NCBI RefSeq assembly: GCF_002083135.2
Contig: NZ_NBTM02000001.1
Location: forward strand, 434,001-498,000
Direction: 5' to 3'
Source of the DNA: Aerococcus viridans
Lineage (GTDB): Bacteria > Bacillota > Bacilli > Lactobacillales > Aerococcaceae
Length of the DNA stretch: 64,000 nucleotides
Under the pieces are notes generated by a model that saw only the letters and a program-made list of their open reading frames with translations, did not search any database and was not told the origin of the DNA. A program made the translations under genes and the position numbers. Shown one piece after another: positions 43,977-52,588 of the stretch. The number at the start of each line of letters is the position of its first letter. The stretch's first letter is position 1.

Positions 43977-44214
43977 ATTTCTCCTTTTTATAGTAGAAAC
44001 GCTTCAAAGTCTTCTGTATCTTAGGCTAAATGATACGCCTTTTTACCTGTGAAAGCGAACAATCACGTTTATATATTGATTATTTATCATCAATGTACTT
44101 TCGCTAGTTCTTGAGTCTTGTATCAATAATATTTTCTTGTACTAGTAACCACGTTACTAAAATTTATTAGCTTCTATCGTTAACTTACGTTATTAAGCCA
44201 GAGTCTGGAGTTTT

Positions 44215-44380
44215 CCTAGCATACCTTAGCAGTGAAAAAGGATGGTCTGACTATTCATTCTTTGGACTTCGGCCCTTACAGATTAAATAGTCAGCCAAGC
44301 CATTAGACCTTGGCTGATGAGTTTCCCACTGCTTTTGAGGCAATGATAGGAAAAGTGTAACCCGAAGGCTTATATATGCA
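44215..44380 (+). repeat. dispersed intergenic repeat module B, reference copy (B2)
   Basis: Lies in the 590-base gap between gpx and the GntR gene. Ordered landmarks: CCTAGCATACC, AGGATGGTCTGACTATTCAT, CCTTACAGATTAAATAGTCA, GCCAAGCC, AGACCTTGGCTGATGAG, GAGGCAATGATAGGAAAAG, CGAAGGCTT. The reverse complement of 55612-55830 gives the same series. GTCTGACTATT and AATAGTCAG... form an internal inverted repeat, so the RNA can fold. Rest of the gap is AT-rich with no feature. Confidence 0.7.
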
Positions 44381-44568
44381 AAGTAACAAGTACTAACACA
44401 AAGTTTAAGTCAATGGCTACCTGTTATCTTTTTATTATATAAATGATAAAGTAAAATTGAGAAACTTAGATTATATGGTGGTATCTATTTTTATACCCTA
44501 ACCATTTGATAATGTAAGAGCTTTCATGATATAATGTGTCAAATACCTAAGAGAGAGGTTCTTTATAT

Positions 44569-45291
44569 ATGGCTAAATACGAAGAGGTAGCTGGTGCGTT
44601 GGTCCGCTACATTAATGAAAATGAATTAAATGCAGATGATAAGTTACCGAGTATCCAAGAAATGGTGGACTACTACCAAGTGAGTAAAAACACAGTATTA
44701 TCTGCCTTAAATGACTTAGAGAAACAAGGGTTAATCTACCAAGTACGTGGTTCTGGCGTTTATGTCCGCGGTAATCAACGTAAGGGTTATATCAACCTAT
44801 TAAACCTGGGTGGGTTTAATTCTACCTTGAGCCAATTTAAAATCGATTCTAAAGTTTTGTCCCTTGCTTTAATTGCACCAACTGACGAAGCGGTAGAAAA
44901 TTTAAAAATTGATGACCCAACAAAAACAAAGGTCTACCACGTTACCCGTATCCGCTATATCGAAGGTCGCCCCTTCTGTGTGGAGGAGTCTTATTTTGAC
45001 AAGGATATTATCCCTTACTTAAGTGAAGAAATTGCTTCGAATTCCATCTTTGACTATATTACAGAAGATCTGGAAATTCCAATTGGCTATGGTGACCACT
45101 TCTTGCGTGTTGGAAAATTGAAGGCTGAGCATGCTAACCATTTAAATTTAAGTGAAGGCGATCCTTGTTTAAAAACAGAGTCGATCTTCCATTTGAATAA
45201 CGGGAAACCATTCGATTATTCAAAAATCACTTACCACTTTGAAGAAACACAATTCTTTATTCAAGGTGCGAGCACTCAATACCGTTATTAA
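44569..45291 (+). CDS. GntR-family regulator with UTRA domain
   Basis: 240 residues. Winged HTH at ~5-70: LPSIQEMVDYYQVSKNTVLS, then LEKQGLIYQVRGSGVYVRG; C-terminal UTRA effector domain with HVTRIRYIEGRPFCVEESYF and SEGDPCLKTESIFHLNNG. HutC/YvoA-type. It converges on the MatC-like carrier gene and is the obvious candidate regulator of that cluster; the effector is unknown. RBS GAGAGAGG upstream. Confidence 0.88.
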   Translation: MAKYEEVAGALVRYINENELNADDKLPSIQEMVDYYQVSKNTVLSALNDLEKQGLIYQVRGSGVYVRGNQRKGYINLLNLGGFNSTLSQFKIDSKVLSLALIAPTDEAVENLKIDDPTKTKVYHVTRIRYIEGRPFCVEESYFDKDIIPYLSEEIASNSIFDYITEDLEIPIGYGDHFLRVGKLKAEHANHLNLSEGDPCLKTESIFHLNNGKPFDYSKITYHFEETQFFIQGASTQYRY

Positions 45292-45309
45292 TTGAAATTG
45301 ACCAAAGAC

Positions 45310-45337
45310 AAAGGACGCGATTCGCTCGTGTCCTTTT
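45310..45337. terminator. bidirectional terminator between the GntR gene and the carrier gene
   Basis: AAAGGACxCGA / TCGxGTCCTTT stem with loop TTCGC, then TTTATT. Convergent genes. Confidence 0.75.
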
Positions 45338-45345
45338 ATTTGTGC

Positions 45346-46650
45346 TTAAATGCTATGGATAATTGATAAGGTTAAGGCCGTGATGGCTGCTGACCCAACG
45401 GTAAAAGGTGTTACCCTAAATAGTAAGGTATTGTACAAGTCTTTTTGGTCTTTTCCTAAGTAACCAGATGAAGCGAGTAGTAAACTACCGCCATCCGAGA
45501 ATGGTGTAACGGTTGCTGCAAATCCACCGATAATAATACAAACGGCCATGATGGCTGGACTCCAACCTGTTGTTGCGTATAGGGCAGGCAATGTTGTAAA
45601 GAATAATGGTGCAATAACCCCAATAGTTGAGGAGAAAATGGACATACAACCACATAGTAAGACGATGGTTACTGGAATAATTGGCCATGGTACATAAGAA
45701 ATTAAGGCTGCTAGCGATTCAGTAATTCCTACTTGAACCCCTACCCCAATTAATAATGAAATCCCACAAGTCATCCAGATTACTGACCACGGTGTCCGGT
45801 TGAGTACTTTTTGTCCGTCTGCTAATTCAAACATGTAGGCAATAACCCCGAATACAATCCCCATTAAACCTAGGTTTAGTGAATCACTAATAGAGGCGAT
45901 GAATGGGATTGACCCTCCAGTAAAGTTATCGATGATAGGAAAGATTAACATAATACCAATGAAAATGGTCATTAGGGTTAAAGTCTGCTTTTGTTTAAGA
46001 TTTAAGGCTTCTGGTGCTTTCAACTCTACCTGCTTGTAGGCATCATTTGCCCGGTCTCTAAACATTAAGAATAATAGCAATAAAATTGGATAAATGGCGG
46101 ATACGATAAATAATTGCCATGAAATTTCTTGGGCCATATCGGCGAAGCCTGTGGAAGCCATCAAACCTTGAACGATAGCGCCAAGGGGTCCGAATGGAAA
46201 TATACCACCAGCAAGTGCCCCTTCGATTACGGCAATGGCTATGATTCGGGTGTCTAAATTGTTCTCCTTAGCGATATTTAAAGCTAGGAAACCAACGATA
46301 GGTACTGATCCCCAAATGGACCCGCCCAATCCTGAAATTAGGGCTGCGGCGAAGAAGAAGCCAAAGGGTAACCAAAATAGGTGGTTTCTAAAGGCATAGA
46401 TCAAGTGGTGGCCGATAATTTCTAAGGTCCCATTCTCATTGGCAAAGTTAAAGAAGAAGGAAACCCCGAAGATCATCATAAATAATTCAACTGGCCACAA
46501 GACAAAAATCTCATCAGTACTAAGTCCAATCATGAAAGAACCTAGTATGTAAGCAAAGACGACCCCAACTATTCCTGCATTGACATCAAACTTTTCCCCT
46601 AAGAAGATAGCTAGTATAATTGCGCCTATGATTAACAACATATAAGTCAT
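45346..46650 (-). CDS. MatC-like / SLC13-type dicarboxylate carrier
   Basis: 434 residues, about 12 hydrophobic helices. The N-terminal half (LGEKFDVNAGIVGVVFAYIL, LWPVELFMMIFGVSFFFNFA, ALISGLGGSIWGSVPIVGFL) fits MatC_N, the malonate/dicarboxylate carrier family in the ion-transporter superfamily; the second half repeats the topology with SSTIGVIAPLFFTTLPAL and PFSDGGSLLLASSGYLG. Encoded 39 bases downstream of a PEP-mutase/isocitrate-lyase family protein, so it likely imports the organic acid that enzyme acts on. Substrate is inference. Confidence 0.78.
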   Translation of the reverse strand: MTYMLLIIGAIILAIFLGEKFDVNAGIVGVVFAYILGSFMIGLSTDEIFVLWPVELFMMIFGVSFFFNFANENGTLEIIGHHLIYAFRNHLFWLPFGFFFAAALISGLGGSIWGSVPIVGFLALNIAKENNLDTRIIAIAVIEGALAGGIFPFGPLGAIVQGLMASTGFADMAQEISWQLFIVSAIYPILLLLFLMFRDRANDAYKQVELKAPEALNLKQKQTLTLMTIFIGIMLIFPIIDNFTGGSIPFIASISDSLNLGLMGIVFGVIAYMFELADGQKVLNRTPWSVIWMTCGISLLIGVGVQVGITESLAALISYVPWPIIPVTIVLLCGCMSIFSSTIGVIAPLFFTTLPALYATTGWSPAIMAVCIIIGGFAATVTPFSDGGSLLLASSGYLGKDQKDLYNTLLFRVTPFTVGSAAITALTLSIIHSI

Positions 46651-46689
46651 TCGTTTCCCTCATTTCGTTTCGTCTTTTTAATTCTTAAA

Positions 46690-47592
46690 TTAATTCATGT
46701 ATTTCAACATATTCTCTGGTGCGTATGCACTATCTCTTTGGTTGACTTCGTCTAAACCTATAAAGTCGTTGAATTCGTCAAATGTAATCATCTTGTCCTG
46801 GTAGTTTTCGGTTGTGCCTTCATCTAACAAGGTTTGTAGTAGGTTCTTTTCTGTATAGGCTTGGGCGTAAGTTAAAGCCGTTGGATATACGATAATATTG
46901 AAACCTAATTTTTCTAGTTCAGCGGTCTTAGTTAATGGTGTTAACCCACCTTCAATCATGTTGGCCATCATAAAGGTGTCTGGGAAGGCTTCGTGAATTT
47001 CTTCAAATTCTTCAAAGCTTCGTGGTGATTCGATAAAGATTAAATCAGCCCCAGCAGCCTTATAGCGACGGCTACGTTCAATAGCTTCTTCTAGGTCATA
47101 AACGGTTCTTGCATCTGTTCTTGACATGATTAAGAAATCATCGTTTTTACGAGCTGCTACTGCCACCTTGATTTTTTCTTCTAGGGTTTCAGTTGGTTCA
47201 ACCATCTTCCCAGACATGTGCCCGCAACGTTTGGGCCAAACCTGGTCTTCAATGAAGATGCCAGCTGCACCAATAGCTTCGTAATTTTCAACCGTCCGGC
47301 GTACATTTTCCAAGTCACCGTATCCAGTGTCTGAATCGGCGAATACCGGAATATCAACGGCATTGATGATGTCCCGAGTGCGCTCTAGGGACTTACCAAA
47401 ATCTGTTACCCCGCGGTCTGGCATGGCAAAGGCTGAAGCAGAGGTTGCATATCCGGCTGAGAAGACCGCATCAAAACCTAGTTTTTCAGCGATCTTTGCT
47501 GCTAAGGCATCCGGTGCTACAGGTAGCTGTAACGCCTTACCTGAATAAATATGATTTTTAAATTGCTTACGCATTCTTTCGTTTTTTAACAT
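46690..47592 (-). CDS. PEP mutase / isocitrate lyase superfamily enzyme, catalytically intact
   Basis: 300 residues. KALQLPVAPDALAAKIAEKL, VFADSDTGYGDLENVRRTV with metal-binding Asp pair, IEDQVWPKRCGHMSGK with the lyase KRCGH motif, and IMSRTDARTVYDLEEAIERS. This set is that of oxaloacetate decarboxylases, methylisocitrate lyases and 2,3-dimethylmalate lyases; which one cannot be told from sequence. Cleaves a C-C bond in a 2-hydroxy dicarboxylic acid, needing Mg2+. Lies 12 bases after its degenerate paralogue. Confidence 0.85.
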   Translation of the reverse strand: MLKNERMRKQFKNHIYSGKALQLPVAPDALAAKIAEKLGFDAVFSAGYATSASAFAMPDRGVTDFGKSLERTRDIINAVDIPVFADSDTGYGDLENVRRTVENYEAIGAAGIFIEDQVWPKRCGHMSGKMVEPTETLEEKIKVAVAARKNDDFLIMSRTDARTVYDLEEAIERSRRYKAAGADLIFIESPRSFEEFEEIHEAFPDTFMMANMIEGGLTPLTKTAELEKLGFNIIVYPTALTYAQAYTEKNLLQTLLDEGTTENYQDKMITFDEFNDFIGLDEVNQRDSAYAPENMLKYMN

Positions 47593-47604
47593 AGCTACCT
47601 TCCT

Positions 47605-48330
47605 TTACTTCAATAAGTCTGCCATGGCGGTTTCAAGTGCTTTGTGAGCGGCGAAATCTAAATGGCCTAAATCTAGATAACCGTAGAAGTTATCGGCGTC
47701 AATTGCTTTAGCTGTTTGCCCTGCTTTTAATGTAGCTAATAATGGCAATGGTAAATCAGCCTTGGCTAGGGTTTCTAGATCAGCGTCTGTATAGTGGTCT
47801 AAGATAATGGCTTTGGCACCCGCGTTATAGGCATATCGTGCTCGGCCCTTAAATCCTTCTAGACCGTATTCATGCAAACCTTCTAGCCGCGCCCAAATTT
47901 CAATGTCTGAGTTTTCAATGCCGTCAAGTCCTGCGCGAATTTTCCCAATGAAGTCCTCCGCAGTGGTTGTGGCTGGTTGATCAGTGTTGTGGGCCGGGTA
48001 TTTTTGATCTGATAAAATCATGATGTCCGCACCCGAACGTTCCAATTCTTTTGCTGCATAGTAGGTGTTTAGAGGATTCCCAAATCCCGATTGTAGATCT
48101 AACAACAAGGGTTGCGCCTTCTTCAATCCCAAACTGAATGCATAATTTTTATATTCAGTGATCGACAACAACCCTTGGTCACCCTCCGCAATTAAATGGT
48201 CAGTGGTTAATTGACCAGATAGGAAAATGGCTGGTGCCTTGCTGTTGGCTAACATTTGAAAAGTATGGCCGTCGCCACAAGCGGGAATGATCGCTGCGGG
48301 AGCTTGTTTTAAATCTGCTAATAATGTCAT
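47605..48330 (-). CDS. PEP mutase / isocitrate lyase superfamily protein with degenerate active site
   Basis: 241 residues. The barrel pattern is kept (AAIIPACGDGHTFQMLANSK, LLLDLQSGFGNPLNTYYAAK, GARYAYNAG-like YAYNAGAKAIILDHY), but the metal-binding D-x-D-x-G-Y-G is DLQSGFG and the K-(K/R)-C-G-H loop is KYPAHN. Loss of both suggests a non-catalytic or very different function, perhaps a partner subunit. First gene of the operon, after a T-box leader. No frameshift or stop, so selection seems to maintain it. Confidence 0.75.
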   Translation of the reverse strand: MTLLADLKQAPAAIIPACGDGHTFQMLANSKAPAIFLSGQLTTDHLIAEGDQGLLSITEYKNYAFSLGLKKAQPLLLDLQSGFGNPLNTYYAAKELERSGADIMILSDQKYPAHNTDQPATTTAEDFIGKIRAGLDGIENSDIEIWARLEGLHEYGLEGFKGRARYAYNAGAKAIILDHYTDADLETLAKADLPLPLLATLKAGQTAKAIDADNFYGYLDLGHLDFAAHKALETAMADLLK

Positions 48331-48446
48331 TGAAAAATCCTCCTAATCACTACTACAAGTCTGTTATATGGCTTACTAGTGACAATTTGATTCGTCTTAT
48401 CTTTATTGCTCCTAGTTTTTTACATATATTTTAAGTTTTTAGTAAA

Positions 48447-48733
48447 TAAAAAAAGCGCCCTTTGACTGGTTAAGTCAAAGGGCGCTTTCTGCACGGTACC
48501 ACCTTTAATTTTTCTAATAGTTGGTTAGACTATTAGACTCACGTTGACGGGACATTCATCCGATCAACTGGCATTTTAACGGCAGCACCCGGTAAACACT
48601 CAACCACCCTTTAGGTGGATCGCATCTACAGCTCAAAGTCTACTTTTCAATTAGGGCTTGTCATACCTTCTCAACAATCGGTACTTTCTGTGCACAAGCG
48701 TCTAACTTACTTCTACTTCTCAACGCATCAACT
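48447..48733 (-). promoter_or_regulatory. T-box leader, probably tRNA-Val responsive, of the PEP-mutase-family operon
   Basis: Minus strand: Stem I with GAAGTAGAAGTAAG and CACAGAAAGTA, specifier side TTGAAAAGTAGACTTTGAG, T-box core AGGTGGTACCGTG (48491-48504), and a perfect terminator AAGCGCCCTTTGAC / GTCAAAGGGCGCTT followed by T7 (48449-48488). Specifier by the shared register is GUA (48641-48643); UGGU predicts an A73 tRNA, as in tRNA-Val. It ends about 115 bases before the first operon gene. Confidence 0.85.
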
Positions 48734-48820
48734 TGTTTTATTTACTGACATCAGTATATTAAAATTTATGATAAGTGTCAACAATAATTTTAATATAATT
48801 CTAATATAATTCATTCTATC

Positions 48821-49459
48821 TTAATAATATTCAATTTCTTTACGGACAGAATAGGTATGATATTGGCCGTGACGGGTATTTAAGGCTGCTTCAATATCTG
48901 TTAATGACAGGCCTCTTTCAACCAATAAAACGAACAAGTGGTAAAGTAAGTCACTGGTTTCAGATACCAATTCATCATTTCCCTGACCGTCTTGGGCATT
49001 TTTCGCGGCAATCACGACTTCCGTCATTTCCTCCCCGCATTTTTTAAGAATCTTATCCAAACCTTGTTCCATCAAGTAAGTCGTATACGACCCTTCTTTA
49101 GGATTGCCTACTTTGTCGGCCACCGTTTTTTCAAGGATATTCAAGTTGAAGAAATCATCCCCAAAACATGACTGGCTACCCGTATGGCAAGTTGGTCCAG
49201 TTGGGCGTACCTGTACCAATAGTGTATCTTGGTCACAGTCCAACTCAATTTTTACCACTTCTTGCAAGTTGCCAGAAGTTTCGCCCTTTTTCCAAAGACG
49301 TCCTTTAGAACGTGAATAAAACCAAACTACACCTTCACTTACCGTTAACTCATAAGCTTCTTCGTTCATGTACCCCAACATTAAGACTTGCTTTGTCCGG
49401 TAATCTTGCAAGATAGCTGGGACAAGCCCACCGTTTTTGCCAAAATCAATTGCTGTCAT
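48821..49459 (-). CDS. hisI: bifunctional phosphoribosyl-AMP cyclohydrolase / phosphoribosyl-ATP pyrophosphatase
   Basis: 212 residues (HisIE). N-terminal cyclohydrolase: [35 protein letters not shown], and zinc ligands in [21 protein letters not shown]-terminal pyrophosphohydrolase: [19 protein letters not shown] and [14 protein letters not shown]. Steps 2 and 3 of histidine synthesis. Last gene of the operon; no clear terminator follows. Confidence 0.95.
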   Translation of the reverse strand: MTAIDFGKNGGLVPAILQDYRTKQVLMLGYMNEEAYELTVSEGVVWFYSRSKGRLWKKGETSGNLQEVVKIELDCDQDTLLVQVRPTGPTCHTGSQSCFGDDFFNLNILEKTVADKVGNPKEGSYTTYLMEQGLDKILKKCGEEMTEVVIAAKNAQDGQGNDELVSETSDLLYHLFVLLVERGLSLTDIEAALNTRHGQYHTYSVRKEIEYY

Positions 49460-49462
49460 TTA

Positions 49463-50209
49463 CTAGTCAATCCCTTCTGCAATAAGTGTTGCTTTTAAAT
49501 CTTCGATCGCTACTTCTCCCTTGTGGAAAATAGATGCCGCAAGTCCTGCCTCTAGGTTTGTTTGTTGGAACAAGTCAATGAAATCTTGAATACCACTCGC
49601 ACCACCTGAAGCGATAATTGGAATTGAAACGGCCTCAGAAGCCAATTTCAAGAATGGCATATCAAAACCTGTGTAGGCACCGTCAGTATCAATTGAAGTG
49701 ATTAGTAAGGCGCCAGCACCGCGTTCTTCACACTCTTTACACCATTCAAGGGCGTTAATGTCGATTTGCGTTTGACCTGCGTTAGTGTACACAAAGTAGT
49801 CACCTTTCGCTTCATCATAAGCCATATCTACGGCAATCGTTACCGCATCAGAACCGAATTTGCCTACCGCTTCATTAATGAAGTCAGGATTTTTTACAGC
49901 CGCTGAGTTAATACCGACTTTGCTGGCACCTGCATCAAGAGCGTCTTGAATATCTTGAACAGAAGCAATTCCCCCACCAACAGTCAATGGAATATCAATA
50001 GCGTTGGCTACATCCGCAATCATTTGCGTACGTAATTGGTGACCGTCAGTCGTTTTCGTAATATCTAGGATGACTAATTCATCAGCACCTGCGTCTGAAT
50101 ATTTTTTGGCAAAATCAACGGGATCCCCTAACTCTTTTACATCTACAAAGTGAACACCTTTGACTAATTTACCGTCGCGCGTATCTAAACATGAAATAAT
50201 TTTTTTCAT
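49463..50209 (-). CDS. hisF: imidazole glycerol phosphate synthase cyclase subunit HisF, with altered gate residues
   Basis: 248 residues. Catalytic Asp residues kept (ISCLDTRDGK, TIAVDM). It makes IGP and AICAR from PRFAR plus ammonia, normally piped from HisH. Aligned from memory to Thermotoga HisF, the ammonia-gate set Arg5/Glu46/Lys99/Glu167 reads Lys (MKKIISCLD), Asp (DITKTTDG), Lys (GASKVGIN) and Ala (GAGALLITSID), and the usual DRDGT loop is DTDGA. No hisH is in the operon. Ribosome-binding site lies in the hisA 3' end. Confidence 0.92.
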   Translation of the reverse strand: MKKIISCLDTRDGKLVKGVHFVDVKELGDPVDFAKKYSDAGADELVILDITKTTDGHQLRTQMIADVANAIDIPLTVGGGIASVQDIQDALDAGASKVGINSAAVKNPDFINEAVGKFGSDAVTIAVDMAYDEAKGDYFVYTNAGQTQIDINALEWCKECEERGAGALLITSIDTDGAYTGFDMPFLKLASEAVSIPIIASGGASGIQDFIDLFQQTNLEAGLAASIFHKGEVAIEDLKATLIAEGID

Positions 50210-50212
50210 TTT

Positions 50213-50911
50213 TTACAGTCCTTCCCAGAAACTTGGATTCTGTGCAGCTTTCCCGACAATTGCTTGGTTTACGCCTTGTGCTTGGAGGGCATCTAAATCA
50301 TGCCGGCTCCTCACACCGCCAGAAGCAACGACATGGTGTTTGGTGATACGTTGGATTTGGCCCGTCTTCTCTACATTAGGGCCGGCTTCCATGCCATCTT
50401 TATAAATATCAGTGTAGATAATGCCGGCGATATCTAAATCGGCAATTTCATCAAGGTATTCTTGGATGTAGCGGCCGGATGCCTCTTTCCAACCATTGAT
50501 ATAAATCGCTTCATCTTTACAATCTAGACCAACATAGATACGCCCAGGATACTTAGCGACAGCTTCTTTTAACCAAGGCACATCCATGATGGCTCTTGTA
50601 CCTAGAATGAAGTAGTCAATGCCTAATTTATCGTATAAATCAATAGTTTCTAAGTCGCGGATACCGCCACCGATTTCTAAAGGAATATCAGTTAGGGATT
50701 TTAAAACTTCAACAGTGTCACCTTCAACAGCCGCTTGTTTAGTAGCGCCAATCAAGTCCACCACGTGAATTCTCGTCACTTGTGGGAATTGGCTATAGTA
50801 GGTCACCGCTTCGGCTGCTGACATCGGCATGACGACTTGTTTGTCATAGTTACCTTGTTGTAAGCGAACGCTTTTGCCATCAATCAGGTCAATAGCGGGG
50901 ATAATTTCCAT
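50213..50911 (-). CDS. hisA: ProFAR isomerase
   Basis: 232 residues, (beta-alpha)8 barrel: MEIIPAIDLIDGKSVRLQQG (first Asp), IGGGIRDLETIDLY, VGLDCKDEAIYINGWKEAS (second Asp region) and YTDIYKDGMEAGPNVEKTG. Amadori isomerisation of ProFAR to PRFAR. Preceded by a 65-base gap after hisB, the place where hisH normally sits. Confidence 0.95.
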   Translation of the reverse strand: MEIIPAIDLIDGKSVRLQQGNYDKQVVMPMSAAEAVTYYSQFPQVTRIHVVDLIGATKQAAVEGDTVEVLKSLTDIPLEIGGGIRDLETIDLYDKLGIDYFILGTRAIMDVPWLKEAVAKYPGRIYVGLDCKDEAIYINGWKEASGRYIQEYLDEIADLDIAGIIYTDIYKDGMEAGPNVEKTGQIQRITKHHVVASGGVRSRHDLDALQAQGVNQAIVGKAAQNPSFWEGL

Positions 50912-50976
50912 GGATAATTGCCTCCTTGTTGTAAAAATGTTTTTATTTTACTTATTCTTGATCGAAACACCCTGAC

Positions 50977-51555
50977 TTATTGAATCAATCCTTTTGAGGA
51001 TGGGACGCCGCCGTCTGTTTCTTTCAAAGCGATTTTTAGGGCGCGGGCGAATGCTTTAAAAATGCCTTCGATTTCGTGGTGGGTGTTGCCGTTTTTCAAT
51101 AGGTCAATATGTAGGGTCATGCGGGCATTCATGGCTACGGCGTAGAAGAATTCTTTGACAAGTTCGGTATCAAAGGTCCCCACTTTTTCAGCTGAAAAGT
51201 TGGCGTCATAAACTAAGACTGGTCGGCCTGATAAGTCTAATACGACACGGGCTAAGGTTTCGTCCATGGGCAAGAAATATGATCCGTACCGTTCGTATGA
51301 AGGTTGGGCTTGGTAAAGGTCACGAATAGCTTCACCAAGTAAAATCCCGATATCTTCAGTGACATGGTGGTCATCAACCCAAGTGTCTCCCTTGGCTTCA
51401 ACGTATAAATCAAGGCCCGAATGGAATGTAAATAGGGTTAACATGTGGTCAAGGAAACCCACGCCAGTATTGATGGATGTTTGTCCAGACCCATCCGCCT
51501 TAGCCAAGCCCAGCTTGATTTGCGTTTCTAAGGTATTCCGCTCTTTAACCTTCAA
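50977..51555 (-). CDS. hisB: imidazoleglycerol-phosphate dehydratase
   Basis: 192 residues, monofunctional type: NTGVGFLDHMLTLFTFHSG, DDHHVTEDIGILLGEA and NTHHEIEGIFKAFARALK, with the repeated His-rich metal motifs. No histidinol-phosphatase domain; that activity must come from elsewhere. Overlaps the hisC end by 11 bases. Confidence 0.96.
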   Translation of the reverse strand: MKVKERNTLETQIKLGLAKADGSGQTSINTGVGFLDHMLTLFTFHSGLDLYVEAKGDTWVDDHHVTEDIGILLGEAIRDLYQAQPSYERYGSYFLPMDETLARVVLDLSGRPVLVYDANFSAEKVGTFDTELVKEFFYAVAMNARMTLHIDLLKNGNTHHEIEGIFKAFARALKIALKETDGGVPSSKGLIQ

Positions 51556-52585
51556 TTTGTTCCCTCCATGCTTTGATTGTCGCCTTCAATTTCGGATAGT
51601 CAGCTGAATCGATCACCGAATATCGCGCCGCATTTGCCATTTTCCCATCTGCATACTTACGGCCAACGAAACCATTGTCCGCTAAATACTGGTCTAAATC
51701 TGGGACCAAATCGCCAAAGATAAACACAAAATTCGTTACGGACGGAATCACAGTGACTAGATCAGCAACCTGGTCAAAAGCTTCCTGCAATTCCTGCTTT
51801 ATATCGCGTTGGTAATCCACCCACTCATCCAGTCGCTTAGTATCCTCAAACAGCTTGCTGGCAAGGTTTAGTGACACACTATTCATAGGATAAGGGTGGT
51901 TAATCTCCTTCAATTTGTCGAAACGAGGTCCCTGCCCAAAGGCGATACCAATCCGTAAACCTGCTACCCCATAAATCTTAGATAGGGTCCGGATAAATAA
52001 GACGTTGTCATTATCTGGCCGTTGATAGTCCTGGCCGAATTCAATATAAGCTTCATCGATCACAAAAGTGATATCCCGACCTGCCGTTTCATCCGCCAAT
52101 CTTTGTAAAAATCCCTCAGAAAACTGCTGGCCCGTAGGATTTTGCGGGTTAGACAAGAAGAATAAAGATGGCTTAAATTCATCTAAAGCTCCGATAATTG
52201 TGACTAAATCAAAAGTAAAGTCCTTTTCACTCTCTACCTGGAAAAAGGGGAAGCCCAACTGGTTGGTATAATCCTGGTACATAAAGAAATCAGGATCAAC
52301 CGCCAAGACACCTCCGTGGCCAAACTGGATAATCAATTTCTGAATCCACTCATCTGACCCGTTAGCAACAGCCACATTCTTTGGATTAAGACCGGCGTAA
52401 TTTGCATACGCCGCGATGAAATTAGCTTCTTCGTCTTCAGGATACTGGTTAAAAGGGGTGGCCAAGACCGCATCCACAATATCTTGATCTGACAAGGGAC
52501 GAATTGGAGAGGTGTTGCGGTTCATAATTACCGTGTCACCCTCTTGATTCACTTCAATCGTTTTTAAATAATCCTCGGTTTTCAT
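51545..52585 (-). CDS. hisC: histidinol-phosphate aminotransferase
   Basis: 346 residues, PLP-dependent class I/II fold: LNPKNVAVANGSDEWIQKLI, FLSNPQNPTGQQFS, FVIDEAYIEFGQ, and PLP lysine in FIRTLSKIYGVAGLRIG. Converts imidazole-acetol phosphate to histidinol phosphate. Three bases after hisD. Confidence 0.95.
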   Translation of the reverse strand: MKTEDYLKTIEVNQEGDTVIMNRNTSPIRPLSDQDIVDAVLATPFNQYPEDEEANFIAAYANYAGLNPKNVAVANGSDEWIQKLIIQFGHGGVLAVDPDFFMYQDYTNQLGFPFFQVESEKDFTFDLVTIIGALDEFKPSLFFLSNPQNPTGQQFSEGFLQRLADETAGRDITFVIDEAYIEFGQDYQRPDNDNVLFIRTLSKIYGVAGLRIGIAFGQGPRFDKLKEINHPYPMNSVSLNLASKLFEDTKRLDEWVDYQRDIKQELQEAFDQVADLVTVIPSVTNFVFIFGDLVPDLDQYLADNGFVGRKYADGKMANAARYSVIDSADYPKLKATIKAWREQIEG

Positions 52586-52588
52586 AGC

